Both the position numbers and the translations under genes were made by a program. Source: Alectryocaccobium sp964389285 (lineage in GTDB: Bacteria; Bacillota; Clostridia; Lachnospirales; Lachnospiraceae). Taken from it: a stretch of 64,000 bases of DNA. The notes below the pieces were generated by a model. That model was not told where the DNA came from. It saw nothing but the letters and a program-made list of their open reading frames with translations, and made no database searches. Position 1 is the first letter of the stretch. The number at the start of each line of letters is the position of its first letter. This document shows positions 1-9,860 of this stretch, piece by piece. The stretch spans positions 1 through 64,000 of the forward strand of contig CAYMCZ010000008.1 in the NCBI GenBank assembly GCA_964389285.1. The letters run 5' to 3'.

Positions 1-3000
1 GCCCGTCATAGGAAAGGACAAGAGAAAAGCCCCGGTACTGTCCTAAGAAAACAGCATCGGAGCCTGTCATTTTGCTACAAACATCAAGGATCGCCTTGCC
101 AGCCGCCTCCTTGTCGGCGTAGGGCTGATCCAGAATCGTGATGCCCGCAAATCCCTCCTGGGGCTTCGGGTGGGCGGCGGCAATCTGCACATCCTGCTCA
201 TAGCCTGCGATTCGTTCCGTCAGCCGGGTAATGGCTTCCGGATATTTCTTCAAAACCATGTCCTCGAGCGCATATTTCTGGCTCAGGTAGCTGGCTTTGA
301 GCATATTGAGCTTGCCCACCTCCATGTCCAGATTGCACTTTTCAATGATAAGCGGATTGCCGGTAGCCAGTGCCTTGATCTCGGAGTAACTGAGGGCCGT
401 TTCGTCCACATCATCTGCTACACGCACCGGCGCTTTGGAGGTCATAATCTGAGCGATGAATTTCTGCTTGTTCTCTACTAACTGGTAGAGGTATGCGTCA
501 AAAGTTCCCTCCGTGACATACCGGAAGATCTCAACCTCCGGATTCTGATTACCTTGCCGGACGATTCTTCCCAACCGTTGTGCAAGGTCGGAAGGACGCC
601 ACGGACAGTCCAGATCATGGAGGGCAATGAGCCGATCCTGCACATTGGTGCCTGCGCCCATCTTTTGAGTGCTGCCCATGAGGATACGCACCTGACCGGA
701 GCGCACTTTTGAAAACAGCTCCTTTTTCCGGGCTTCGGTGTTGGCGTCATGGATGAAGGCAATTTCCTCCTCCGGGATACCGGCCTCCATGAGTTTCTTT
801 TTCAGGTCGTTATAGGCACTGAAAGAACCGTCGCCTTTGGGGGTACTGAGGTCACAGAACACAAGCTGGGCGCTGCACTGCTCTTTGGTCTGTTCCCAAA
901 TGCGGATGACATTGCGGGCGCAGGTGGCAACCTTACCATTGGGATCATCGGCGGCCAGCGGATTGATGAGCCGCATATCCAGCGCCAGCTTTCTGCCGTC
1001 GTTGGTGATACGGAGCATATTGTCCACCCTTGGGTCAACACCGCCGGCTCGGATAGCTTCAGCCCGTTCCGCAAGCCCCCGCACCATTTCCTGCTGAAGC
1101 TCTGACAGCTGAATGACCTCCGTGTGGAAGTTGGCCTTTGGCACCGGAAGTTTCAGCATATCTGCCGTCTGAATATCAGCCACCTGCTTGAAAGTGGCCA
1201 TCAGTTCGGGCAGATTGAAGAACTTGGCAAACCGCGTTTTAGCACGGTAGCCGCTGCCATCCGGCGACAGCTCAATGGCGGTGATGGTTTCTCCAAAGTC
1301 ACTGGCCCAATCGTCAAAGTGGATCAGGCCCATCTCCTGGAGGGTATCATACTGCAAATACCGCTGAATCGTGTAAAGCTCCACCATACTGTTGCTGATG
1401 GGTGTGCCGGTGGCAAAGATGACACCCCGGCCCCCGGTGATCTCGTCCAAATACCTGCATTTCATAAAGAGGTCGGAGGACTTCTGCGCTTCGGTCTGAG
1501 CGATTCCGCCCACATTCCGCATTTTGGTCGCCAGAAAGAGGTTCTTGAAATAATGGCTCTCATCCACAAATACCCGGTCAACGCCCAATTCCTCAAAGGT
1601 CACAAGGTCGTCCTTGCGGCTCTGGTCGTTGAGCCGTTCCAGCTTCGCTTCCAGCGATTTTCGGGTGCGTTCCAACTGCTTGACCGTGTATCGCTCAGCT
1701 TTGGCGGATTTGGCTTCCTCAATGCCGAACATAATCTCGTCGATCTGCTGCTGTAAGATGGCAACCTGCCGTTCTGCCGACATGGGGATTTTCTCAAACT
1801 GCGAGTGACCGATGATAACGGCGTCATAGTCGCCGGTGGCGATACGGGCGCAAAATTTCTTGCGGTTCTGGGTTTCAAAGTCCTTTTTGGTCGCCACAAG
1901 GATATTGGCGGAGGGGTATAGCTGGAGCCATTCCGCCGCCCACTGTTCTGTGATGTGGTTCGGCACCACAATCAGAGATTTGGTGCAAAGCCCCAGCCGC
2001 TTCATCTCCATGGCGGCTGCCACCATTTCAAAGGTCTTGCCGGCACCTACTTCATGGGCAAGCAGGGTATTCCCGCCGTACATGATATGGGCGATAGCGT
2101 TGACCTGATGGGGCCGCAGGGTGATCTCCGGGTTCATGCCCGAAAAGCGGATATGACTGCCGTCATACTCACGGGGCCGGATGGAATTAAAGGTTTCGTT
2201 GTAGATGCGGCACAGCCGTTCCCGCCGGTCAATATCTTTCCATATCCATTCGGAAAATTTCTGTTTGATCAGCTCCTGTCGATCCTGGGCAATGGCGGTT
2301 TCCTTTTTGTTGAGAACCGGCTTTTTATTGCCGTTTTCGTCCTCCACATAATCAAACACACGCACATCTCGCTGGTTTAGGGTCTGCTCCAGAATCTGAT
2401 AGGCGTTCATGCGCTTGGTGCCGTAAGTGGTCAGGGTTTTGATATTACCCCGGTCAGCATTTTTCTCGGTAATGGCCCACTGGCCGGTAGCGCCGGAGCG
2501 CAGGATTTTAATGCGGTTTCCTGCGTAATAGCTGGTGCCAAAGGTCTCCACCATGAATTTTTGGTAGACATCTATGGGTATCCAGTTGGCACCGATACGG
2601 ACGCCAATCTCAGCGGCGGTCAGGTCTACCGGCTGCACCGCTTCCAGCGCCTCGATGTTTTTGGCAATCAGGGGTTTCTTTTCAGCCGGTAATACCTCAT
2701 AGAACGCCTTGGCCATTCGGAGCTTGCGGCGCACATTGCCGGAGAGGTATTCATCAGCGGCTACAAAGGGGAATTGCTCCACCTGCACAAAGGCTTTGGG
2801 AATGGCGGCAGCTTCCTCGGCGCACTGAATATCCCGGAAAATAACACCGGACAGGTCAGCGGCCAGTTCTTCCTCGCTTTTCCCGGACAGCTCCACCATA
2901 TATTCCATATCCACCCGCGCTTTTTCGGAGATGGATACGGCAAGGGCTTCGCTGGCGGTGTCCACGCTGGTGACGGCTTCATGGGGGCGGATTGTGCGCT

Positions 3001-6000
3001 TGGTGAACATATCCGCCTTGCGTTTGAGGTTGCCTTCCTCATCCAGCACCTCCAGAGAACACAGCAGGCAATAGCTGGAATCCTCACCAAAGGCAAGACT
3101 GTTGCCCCGGCTGGAAAGCAGGCCGTACTTTTTCGTGTAATCGTCATACAGACGGTTCAGCTCCGCCTGCTCTTTTTGAATATCCTCATCCGGGTAGCCC
3201 TCGGTCTGATACTCGATCAGTCGGCGGACACACTCCCGAATGGCGATCATGCCCCGGATACGGTTTTCAGCGGTGACGGATACCTCTATCGGGTGCATAC
3301 GGGAATTTTCACGGTAATACACCTTGCCGTCCACAAGGCAAAAACTGAAATTGCGCACCGCGGGGTCTGCGGGGATCGAGCGATCTTCCTCCTCGTCCAG
3401 TTCCTCCGCCTCATAATCGGTGATCTGCGCATGGAGGTTCTGCACAGCTTCGGAAAGCAGCTCGGACAGGTCTGCGTCCTCGTAGGCCCGACAGGTGCTG
3501 TCCATGCCGAACCGGGTGGATTCCATGACCATATCGCCCAGTACCATTTCCGGGTGCTGCACAAAATATCGGTTCATGCGGATGCCGTTCTCGTCGGTGT
3601 CCAGATGTACCCAATCCGGCTCAATGTCCGTCATGCGGTCACGCTTCTGCAAAAAGATAATGTCGCTGGTAACTTCGGTTCCGGCATTGGCCTTAAACGC
3701 ATTGTTGGGCAGCCGGATAGCCCCGATCAAATCGGCTCGCTGTGCCAGGTATTTGCGGACAGCGGAGTTTTCCTTGTCCATCGTACCCTTGGAGGTAATG
3801 AACGCGATCACGCCGCCCGGGCGCACCTTATCCAGCGTCTTTCCGAAGAAATAGTCGTGGATCAGCCAGTGGTTTTTGTCGTACTTCTTATCCCGCACCT
3901 TAAAGTCGCCAAACGGCACATTGCCGATGGCCACATCAAAGAAGCTGTCGGGCATCTGCACCTTTTCAAAACCATTCACGGCAATGCTGCTGTTTTGATA
4001 GAGCTGCTGTGCGATCCGCCCGCTGATGGAGTCGATTTCCACACCATAGGCTTTGCTGTCCGCCATGCTGTCAGGCAGCATACCGATGAAGTTGCCAACG
4101 CCGCAGGACGGCTCCAGAATGTTTCCCTGCCGGAATCCCATCTGTGAAAGTGCCTGGTACATAGCCCCGATGATGGCCGGGGAGGTGTAAAAGGCGGTAA
4201 GGGAGCTGGCTCTGGCGGCGGCATATTCGTCCTCGGAAAGCAATGATTTCAGCTCCAGATATTTGCCGTGGCGCTCATCAAAACAGTCAGCCAGACCGCC
4301 CCAGCCCACATACCGGGAGAGGATTTCCTGTTCTTCCGGGGTGGCAAGGCGATCCTCAGCTTCGATCTCTTTTAAGCAACGGATTGCCGCAACATTGGCG
4401 GCATATTTTTCGCTGCGGGTTCCATAGCCCAGCTCTGAATCGGTAATGCGGAAGTTGCGGCGCTGGTCTGCGGGTATCTCCGGGTGCAGGGTAGTAAACA
4501 CCACGCGCTCCCGCTTCGGCTTCGGAGGGGCAAGGACAGCAGATTGTTCTTTTTCGGCGGGTTCTTTCAATGCCGGCCCATTATCTGCCAATTCATCCCG
4601 GTCAGCGTGTTCCTGCTGATACCGGTCATCCGCATGGGCAACCATTTCATCGAAATCAAGATTTGCCAGGTAGCCATTCAGTTCCGACAAATTTTTGCAG
4701 GCAATCTCATGGACGGTTTCGCTGTCTACCTGATACACCAGCCGAAAAGCAGCAAGGTCGGCAAAGATTTCCACCGTATGCTCACTGTCGGAAGTAGAGC
4801 TGAACGCCAGATCGACATGGCTGAGGTCGGAGAAATCCGCCTCCTGATCAAACACCTCCAGACAATACTCGTTGATGAGCTGCTTGGCTTCTTCCAATTC
4901 TTCGTTTTGGCTGACATTGTCCTGTTCTTCTTCGGCTGGTGTCACCGGCAGTTCCGGCTTTGGAGTTTCCAGTTCTGCTGACGGTGTTTCTGCGCCGGAG
5001 AAAAGAGGCCGGAGCGTCTGCGCCCGGTTAAATACGGAGTAAGTGCCAGCCCGGTATGCCTGCATATTCTCCAGCCCTGTTTTGCGGCTCTGATAATGCC
5101 GGTCATCCTGCGGGGTTCCTTCCCACAGCGGCAGCATCATTTGATAGATTTCCTCTACACGGTTTGGATTGGTAAGCTGCTCGGCAACCTCCTCGACGCC
5201 CTCCCAATAGTCCGCAATAGCATTGGCCTGATAAGGCCGTGGATACAATTCCGGGGCATCTATAAAGAAACTGTGGATACTTCTGGCAAGCTGCCTGATT
5301 TCATAGCCCGCCATTGCTTCACGGTCTTGATCAGAAAGAAATCTGTCCTGAGACATCAGAACATCAATGCGCTTTACAATAACGCTCCATTTCAGTTCTA
5401 CTTTTGCATAGGGCTGTTTCAGGTCGCCGTGGCTGAATGACAGACCTTTGCCCGTATAGGTGCGGTTGTCATTTCCACCGTGGTAGCCGCTGTATTCACC
5501 ATGATAATTTTTCAGGTACTTCTCCCGGTCTTTCTGATCGGGATGATTGACAAAAAAGGAATAGACCGCAAGCCGGTAATCCTCACCGCCTCCGCGAAGC
5601 ACCTTGTCGATCTCATCCATGGAGATAAAGAAACGCCGCTGGGGGTTGTAATCCTCGGCGGCGGTAAAGGTGACAGGCTCTCGCTGGAGATCGGTAAGTT
5701 TCTGCAACAGTTCTTTCGGGCGGTTGTAACCGAAGAGCATCAGGTTGCGGTTCTGCTCATGGGCTTCGACAAACTCGCCCCATTCCTCTGTAATCTTTTG
5801 AAGCATATCCGGTTCTTTCAGCAATTCCGAAATCTGCTGTTCAATCTCCGGGAATCCTCCTTTGGCAGACAGGGCAAGGCGGAGAGTAGGCGCATAGCCC
5901 GCGTCCCTGGCTTCCTCCGAAAAATCTCTGGCAGTCAAAGCAAGGCTTTCCGCAAGTGTCTTTCGCTCATACTCCACCACACGGTCAAGCTCATTCTGCG

Positions 6001-7999
6001 GCATATAGCGCCCCAAATCCAGAAGCTCCCGGATACGCCTTGCAGCCTGTTCCCATGTCAGCAGAGTGGCATAACGGCGCTGGGCAGATTCACCGTCAGA
6101 AATGCGGATACCTTCATCCCCGTACCAAATCGAATACTTGCGCTCATTGATATAAAATCCTGCACCATTGGTTCCGTAATGCTTCGCAAGAAACGCGGCA
6201 TTTTCCTCCGGCGTATGGTCTTTCATAAAGTAAGCACAAATAATCAGGCGGCTGTTTCGTTCATTGGCACCGATGCAAAGAGCCTCGTCAATGACCTGCT
6301 GAGAAAGCTGCGGGCGCGGCATAAAAGAAAGCTGTCCGCTTTCTTCCCGTCCAGGAGCCTGGAAGTCCGCAAAATCAAACAAAGAGAGTTGCTGGCTGTC
6401 GTAGCTCTTTGGCGGCGTAATTTTGGTGTTGATGAAGTATTCCTTTTTGTCAATGAGCTGGGCCGTCCATCCGGCAACAACGCTCCACGAAAAAACGGAC
6501 TCGCTGGTGCGGGAGAGGTATGCGCCCTCCCACATCAGAAGTCCGTCCGCCTGGGGCTTATAGCCCACGCGCACTCCATCCACCAGGATTTCCGTGTATC
6601 TGTCCTGATAGGCCGATTTCAGATACTCGGCCCGGTCGGCCTCCTCCGGGTGAATGGAGAAATACAGTTCAATCTGCTGTTTCTTGTATTTGAGGTCATC
6701 GTCCTTGTTGGAGATGATAGCCATAATCAGCTTGTCATCCAAAAACGCAGGAAGTTCATCACCTCCTGCGTTTTCGATAGGTTCAGTATTTAACTGTAAA
6801 TCAGCTCGTTCAGGACTGTCTCCTCCGCTGAGTGCCGGATGTTGTTCATCAGCCCCGTCCACTTCATCGGGTCGCTGGCTTTCAGTTCCTCCGTCACGCC
6901 CTCGGCTTTCGCCATCTGGCTGGTCAGCAGTTCCATCCGGGAGAGGGCCGCCTGCTCGATCTCCATCAGGTGCTGGTTCAGCCTGCCCGATGTCAGCAGG
7001 TTCGTGAAGGTCACTCTGCGGTGCTGTTTCAGGTATGTCCTCCGCAGCAATGCGTATTTCCCAAGGTGCATTTCCGGCTGCTGGGGTGGAAGCAGATTCG
7101 GCAGCCGGTAGCCGCCCTGCATCGAGTATGTCAGTTCGCTCATAGGGTTCGCTCCTTTCAGGCGTTGTCGTTTTCTTCTCAGCATCAGGATACTGGATTG
7201 TCGGTTTTTCTGCAAATGTGCGAGTTTCTCTTTCAGCCTGTCTTTGCAGCGTAAGCGCTGTGCGGGAAACGGCAGAAAGGCACATCTGCCCAATATCCCC
7301 GGTGGCTGTGCCGAGGGCATTTAAGGTTTCCGGGGTACTGAAATCCACAACATCCCGGAAATCATCGTCAGTAAAATACCCTGCGGGGTCAATCCCACAA
7401 CGGGCCAGCAGCATATAGCCAATGCTGTTTTCCAGCGCTCTGCGGTATTCCACCTCAATGTTCAGGTCGTCCAGTTCCTCCAAAAAGCTGTTTTCCTTGT
7501 AGTATTTCAGCTCCGTGAGGTAGTCGGGCATATTGTCCTGGGCGGCATTTTTTGCCGCAGACAGCAGCGCCGCCGCAAGGTCGGTCTTATCTTCCAGTTC
7601 CCCGAAGCTGTTTTCCAGAGCCTCAATAACGGCAGGCTCATATTCCGGGCGCATGGTCCAGATCGGCACAGGCCGTGCGAACCGGCTTTCGTGGGTATCA
7701 GAAATGTCAAAGTAGTATTTGAGACGGGAGCGTCCGACAGCATCTCCGTCAAAGACGGCAATGCCGGTTGCCCCACGATTGACCCAACGCCCGAAGCGCT
7801 GATTCCAGCCGTTTTTACCCTCAATCGGCAGGACGGCGGTAGCGTCCGGGCGCTGAGCATATAAAAGCACCTGCTCATCAAAGGGCAGGCGGAAGTTGTG
7901 GCAGGCCGTGGTCAGAAAGCTCTGCCAAGCCTGGGGAGCTGCCAGACCTGCGACTGTTTTGCAGTACAGCTCCGTAATGGTTTCGTATCTTCTCGCCAT
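1..7999 (-). CDS. Giant N6-adenine methylase / SNF2-type helicase protein of an ICE (3' end outside window)
   Basis: About 2666 residues are visible in one unbroken frame and the C-terminus lies beyond base 1. Order: an N-terminal region (about 1-110) resembling ArdC/LtrC-type DNA-binding domains (FDEQVLLYAQRPDAT); a Pro/Ala/Gly/Glu-rich linker (about 285-405); an N6-adenine methyltransferase with motif I LEPSCGVGNF near 1293 and IGNVPFG near 1358; then a superfamily 2 helicase with Walker A AHEVGAGKT near 1983, VDESH near 2146 and motif VI QRLGRIVRQGN near 2480. Start: ATG at 7999 behind AGGAGG. Proteins of this layout are typical of Tn1549-like conjugative elements, where they may protect or process transferred DNA; that role is inferred. 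The linker region also encodes tnpV in another frame. Confidence 0.9.
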   Translation of the reverse strand, partial: MARRYETITELYCKTVAGLAAPQAWQSFLTTACHNFRLPFDEQVLLYAQRPDATAVLPIEGKNGWNQRFGRWVNRGATGIAVFDGDAVGRSRLKYYFDISDTHESRFARPVPIWTMRPEYEPAVIEALENSFGELEDKTDLAAALLSAAKNAAQDNMPDYLTELKYYKENSFLEELDDLNIEVEYRRALENSIGYMLLARCGIDPAGYFTDDDFRDVVDFSTPETLNALGTATGDIGQMCLSAVSRTALTLQRQAERETRTFAEKPTIQYPDAEKKTTTPERSEPYERTDILDAGRLPAAESASTPAAGNAPWEIRIAAEDIPETAPQSDLHEPADIGQAEPAPDGDRAGGPLPDGTADQPDGESRGRDGGTESQRPDEVDGADEQHPALSGGDSPERADLQLNTEPIENAGGDELPAFLDDKLIMAIISNKDDDLKYKKQQIELYFSIHPEEADRAEYLKSAYQDRYTEILVDGVRVGYKPQADGLLMWEGAYLSRTSESVFSWSVVAGWTAQLIDKKEYFINTKITPPKSYDSQQLSLFDFADFQAPGREESGQLSFMPRPQLSQQVIDEALCIGANERNSRLIICAYFMKDHTPEENAAFLAKHYGTNGAGFYINERKYSIWYGDEGIRISDGESAQRRYATLLTWEQAARRIRELLDLGRYMPQNELDRVVEYERKTLAESLALTARDFSEEARDAGYAPTLRLALSAKGGFPEIEQQISELLKEPDMLQKITEEWGEFVEAHEQNRNLMLFGYNRPKELLQKLTDLQREPVTFTAAEDYNPQRRFFISMDEIDKVLRGGGEDYRLAVYSFFVNHPDQKDREKYLKNYHGEYSGYHGGNDNRTYTGKGLSFSHGDLKQPYAKVELKWSVIVKRIDVLMSQDRFLSDQDREAMAGYEIRQLARSIHSFFIDAPELYPRPYQANAIADYWEGVEEVAEQLTNPNRVEEIYQMMLPLWEGTPQDDRHYQSRKTGLENMQAYRAGTYSVFNRAQTLRPLFSGAETPSAELETPKPELPVTPAEEEQDNVSQNEELEEAKQLINEYCLEVFDQEADFSDLSHVDLAFSSTSDSEHTVEIFADLAAFRLVYQVDSETVHEIACKNLSELNGYLANLDFDEMVAHADDRYQQEHADRDELADNGPALKEPAEKEQSAVLAPPKPKRERVVFTTLHPEIPADQRRNFRITDSELGYGTRSEKYAANVAAIRCLKEIEAEDRLATPEEQEILSRYVGWGGLADCFDERHGKYLELKSLLSEDEYAAARASSLTAFYTSPAIIGAMYQALSQMGFRQGNILEPSCGVGNFIGMLPDSMADSKAYGVEIDSISGRIAQQLYQNSSIAVNGFEKVQMPDSFFDVAIGNVPFGDFKVRDKKYDKNHWLIHDYFFGKTLDKVRPGGVIAFITSKGTMDKENSAVRKYLAQRADLIGAIRLPNNAFKANAGTEVTSDIIFLQKRDRMTDIEPDWVHLDTDENGIRMNRYFVQHPEMVLGDMVMESTRFGMDSTCRAYEDADLSELLSEAVQNLHAQITDYEAEELDEEEDRSIPADPAVRNFSFCLVDGKVYYRENSRMHPIEVSVTAENRIRGMIAIRECVRRLIEYQTEGYPDEDIQKEQAELNRLYDDYTKKYGLLSSRGNSLAFGEDSSYCLLCSLEVLDEEGNLKRKADMFTKRTIRPHEAVTSVDTASEALAVSISEKARVDMEYMVELSGKSEEELAADLSGVIFRDIQCAEEAAAIPKAFVQVEQFPFVAADEYLSGNVRRKLRMAKAFYEVLPAEKKPLIAKNIEALEAVQPVDLTAAEIGVRIGANWIPIDVYQKFMVETFGTSYYAGNRIKILRSGATGQWAITEKNADRGNIKTLTTYGTKRMNAYQILEQTLNQRDVRVFDYVEDENGNKKPVLNKKETAIAQDRQELIKQKFSEWIWKDIDRRERLCRIYNETFNSIRPREYDGSHIRFSGMNPEITLRPHQVNAIAHIMYGGNTLLAHEVGAGKTFEMVAAAMEMKRLGLCTKSLIVVPNHITEQWAAEWLQLYPSANILVATKKDFETQNRKKFCARIATGDYDAVIIGHSQFEKIPMSAERQVAILQQQIDEIMFGIEEAKSAKAERYTVKQLERTRKSLEAKLERLNDQSRKDDLVTFEELGVDRVFVDESHYFKNLFLATKMRNVGGIAQTEAQKSSDLFMKCRYLDEITGGRGVIFATGTPISNSMVELYTIQRYLQYDTLQEMGLIHFDDWASDFGETITAIELSPDGSGYRAKTRFAKFFNLPELMATFKQVADIQTADMLKLPVPKANFHTEVIQLSELQQEMVRGLAERAEAIRAGGVDPRVDNMLRITNDGRKLALDMRLINPLAADDPNGKVATCARNVIRIWEQTKEQCSAQLVFCDLSTPKGDGSFSAYNDLKKKLMEAGIPEEEIAFIHDANTEARKKELFSKVRSGQVRILMGSTQKMGAGTNVQDRLIALHDLDCPWRPSDLAQRLGRIVRQGNQNPEVEIFRYVTEGTFDAYLYQLVENKQKFIAQIMTSKAPVRVADDVDETALSYSEIKALATGNPLIIEKCNLDMEVGKLNMLKASYLSQKYALEDMVLKKYPEAITRLTERIAGYEQDVQIAAAHPKPQEGFAGITILDQPYADKEAAGKAILDVCSKMTGSDAVFLGQYRGFSLVLSYDG
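6790..7143 (-). CDS. tnpV: TnpV-family transposon protein, encoded inside the giant gene
   Basis: 117 residues that read as a full-length TnpV protein: YRLPNLLPPQQPE near the start, then HLGKYALLRRTYLKQHR, the conserved LTSGRLNQHLMEIEQ block, and a C-terminal NIRHSAEETVLNELIY. An AAGGAG site lies 8 bases before the ATG. The gene sits wholly within the methylase-helicase gene on the same strand in a different frame, over that protein's low-complexity linker. TnpV proteins accompany Firmicute mobile elements; excisionase-like roles have been suggested but are not settled. The product was chosen over longer upstream starts because only the 7143 ATG has a ribosome site and matches the family N-terminus. 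Confidence 0.85.
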   Translation of the reverse strand: MSELTYSMQGGYRLPNLLPPQQPEMHLGKYALLRRTYLKQHRRVTFTNLLTSGRLNQHLMEIEQAALSRMELLTSQMAKAEGVTEELKASDPMKWTGLMNNIRHSAEETVLNELIYS

Positions 8000-8043
8000 C
8001 CGATACACCTCCTGTCATGGCAAGATTGTGTTTGATGGGCGGC

Positions 8044-8352
8044 TCATCGAATGCCGCCTTTTTGCAGCCTGCTGTGGTAATCGCTCACAGCCATATCCGC
8101 ATCGGCTGCGGCAAACAAAAGCTGCCAGATCATTTCCACGGCTTCATTCTCGTACATAAAAATATCCACATATTCCTGACCCTCCAGATTGGTGCAAAGA
8201 CGGGAGAACCGCATCCGCTTATCCATCAGATCATGGGCGTCATTGGCAAGGCCGGGAATTTCCCGTTCCTCGGCATGGAACGCCAGAATGGTCATAAGCA
8301 AATCAAAATTATCGGGGTTCAACTTCATGTGAACCGGGGGTAACTGTGCCAT
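8044..8352 (-). CDS. Small ICE-associated protein of unknown function
   Basis: 102 residues, soluble, mostly helical in appearance (NFDLLMTILAFHAEERE; EAVEMIWQLLFAAADADMA), with no signal peptide or membrane segment. The start is the ATG at 8352 behind AAAGGTAGGA. It is the gene immediately upstream of the methylase-helicase and follows the 181-residue protein by 6 bases, so it belongs to the same transcription unit. I do not recognise a family with a known function; similar short acidic proteins are common in this part of Tn1549-like elements. Confidence 0.7.
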   Translation of the reverse strand: MAQLPPVHMKLNPDNFDLLMTILAFHAEEREIPGLANDAHDLMDKRMRFSRLCTNLEGQEYVDIFMYENEAVEMIWQLLFAAADADMAVSDYHSRLQKGGIR

Positions 8353-8358
8353 AGTATC

Positions 8359-8904
8359 CTACCTTTCTGCAGCGTGTTCCTGCCGCTGGCGGGGAATAGA
8401 AAACCCGTAGACTTTGGCAATGTCATCACCAAGCCTGCGGGTAATCCTCGTAATGTCAGCGCGGGTCGCCGTTCCAAAATACAGTTTTTCTTTCAAATGA
8501 TCTATCTGAGACTGCCGCACACCAGGCTTGTAGGTGCGGTAGAGATAATGGTTTGTGCCGTCATGGTGAATCGCGTCACAGCGCAGGTCGCCCAGGCGGT
8601 CAACATACCATGTGGCATAATCGGTGTCAGAGTACAGGCAATCGCTGATTTTTCCGCTTGCGATTTCCTTATATCCCATCCGCCGCCCATGCCACAGACC
8701 CAGGTCGCCAATGACCAAAATGGGGGCTGAAAGCTGCACATTCAGGTTCATACGCTCATCGTCCAGATAATCACCGTTGATTTCATACATCAGGGCAATC
8801 CGTTCCTGCTCGGACAAATCCGGGTAATCCGCTTCCAGATCGTCTTTCCAGTCATCGTAATCCAGATAAAAATTGCTCCAGATGATGTGTCTGTCCTCGC
8901 TCAT
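8359..8904 (-). CDS. ICE-associated hypothetical protein
   Basis: 181 residues, acidic N-terminus (WSNFYLDYDDWKDDLEADYPD), aromatic-rich core and a basic C-terminus (DITRITRRLGDD). No membrane segment or catalytic signature that I recognise. Its ATG overlaps the stop of the upstream gene by four bases (ATGA), which indicates translational coupling. It lies in an uninterrupted minus-strand accessory block of the element. Function unknown. Confidence 0.72.
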   Translation of the reverse strand: MSEDRHIIWSNFYLDYDDWKDDLEADYPDLSEQERIALMYEINGDYLDDERMNLNVQLSAPILVIGDLGLWHGRRMGYKEIASGKISDCLYSDTDYATWYVDRLGDLRCDAIHHDGTNHYLYRTYKPGVRQSQIDHLKEKLYFGTATRADITRITRRLGDDIAKVYGFSIPRQRQEHAAER

Positions 8905-9860
8905 CGTGCATCCCCCCGATCTCTGTACTTCGGGCGGATAGGCTGGCCGCTTTCATCGTAGTTCTTCGGGTCAGCGGCGGGAACTGCCCAGCCGAACATA
9001 GAACCGGCAGACATGGCCTGTTCCTGCGCTTTGCCGACGCAGAGCTTAGCGTTATATTCATCTGCCAGCGTCCGGTTTTCCGCCTTGCTGCCCATGTCAA
9101 TATCCGTCCTGTAATACCCGGATTCACCTTTCTTGATGATGATAAGCTCTCCCGTATCGGGGAGGACACTGTAACACTGCTCCGGCAGGGAGGACCGCAG
9201 CGGAATGACCGTGCTGCCGTTTCGCTCCATCATCTCGGCAAACTGGCAGATGTGAAGCAGGCTGTTCCAGCCACTTCCGATTTCCACATGATAATCGTCG
9301 ATATACCGGCAGGTAAGGTCAGCCTTTTCACCGTCCGCATAGGTGATTCGGACTTTATCGCCGTCCGGGATACGAAACAGTTCCTTATAGTTTGGATTGA
9401 TAAAGCGGATACCTCTTTCTGCCTGTTGCAAATGACGGTCAAGCCACTTTCTCTGATAGCAGTAGCAATACAGATTGTATTCGCCCCTGTTGGGGTTCAG
9501 GCGCAGCATATAGGAATACTGCTCCGTATCCGCCCGAAAACCAAACTCCCGGCCATTGCCGCCGAAGCTGCTTTCCGGTGTCCTCCAACAATAGGCCGCC
9601 AGTGCGCTGCGGTCCTTCAGTGCACCGCCGTAGTTCTCATCAAAGCGGAGGGCGTTGATGACATTATCAAACTCTGCCTTGAAGTCCTCCGTTTTCAGAT
9701 CTGCACGGAAATCGAAAAAGGTGCTGAAAAACACTTTTCCATTGCTGTCCATATCCGTGCGGAGGTGTCCGATCAATCCCGTCTGCATGGAAATCTGCTG
9801 GCTCTGTGCATAGCCGTAATTCCGCTCTGCCGGGGTCATTGCCCGTATTGTCATATCCAT
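8901..9860 (-). CDS. ICE-associated hypothetical protein, 319 residues
   Basis: Soluble protein with no recognised domain. Visible features are an aromatic/Arg-rich middle (YCYCYQRKWLDRHLQQAERG), a DGDKVRITYADGEKADLTCRYIDD stretch that looks like a small beta-barrel turn followed by a helix HICQFAEMMERNG, and a hydrophilic tail. It begins with an ATG whose first base overlaps the stop of the next gene upstream, with AGGAGC before it, so it is coupled to its neighbours. Probably an accessory or anti-defence type cargo protein of the element, but the sequence gives no direct sign of activity. Confidence 0.72.
   Translation of the reverse strand: MDMTIRAMTPAERNYGYAQSQQISMQTGLIGHLRTDMDSNGKVFFSTFFDFRADLKTEDFKAEFDNVINALRFDENYGGALKDRSALAAYCWRTPESSFGGNGREFGFRADTEQYSYMLRLNPNRGEYNLYCYCYQRKWLDRHLQQAERGIRFINPNYKELFRIPDGDKVRITYADGEKADLTCRYIDDYHVEIGSGWNSLLHICQFAEMMERNGSTVIPLRSSLPEQCYSVLPDTGELIIIKKGESGYYRTDIDMGSKAENRTLADEYNAKLCVGKAQEQAMSAGSMFGWAVPAADPKNYDESGQPIRPKYRDRGDAR

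Noticed and set aside
2774..4147. A 457-codon plus-strand open frame opposite the methylase-helicase gene
   Set aside because: It is the antisense shadow of a GC-rich coding region; no ribosome site, no family resemblance, and the minus-strand frame has clear catalytic motifs.
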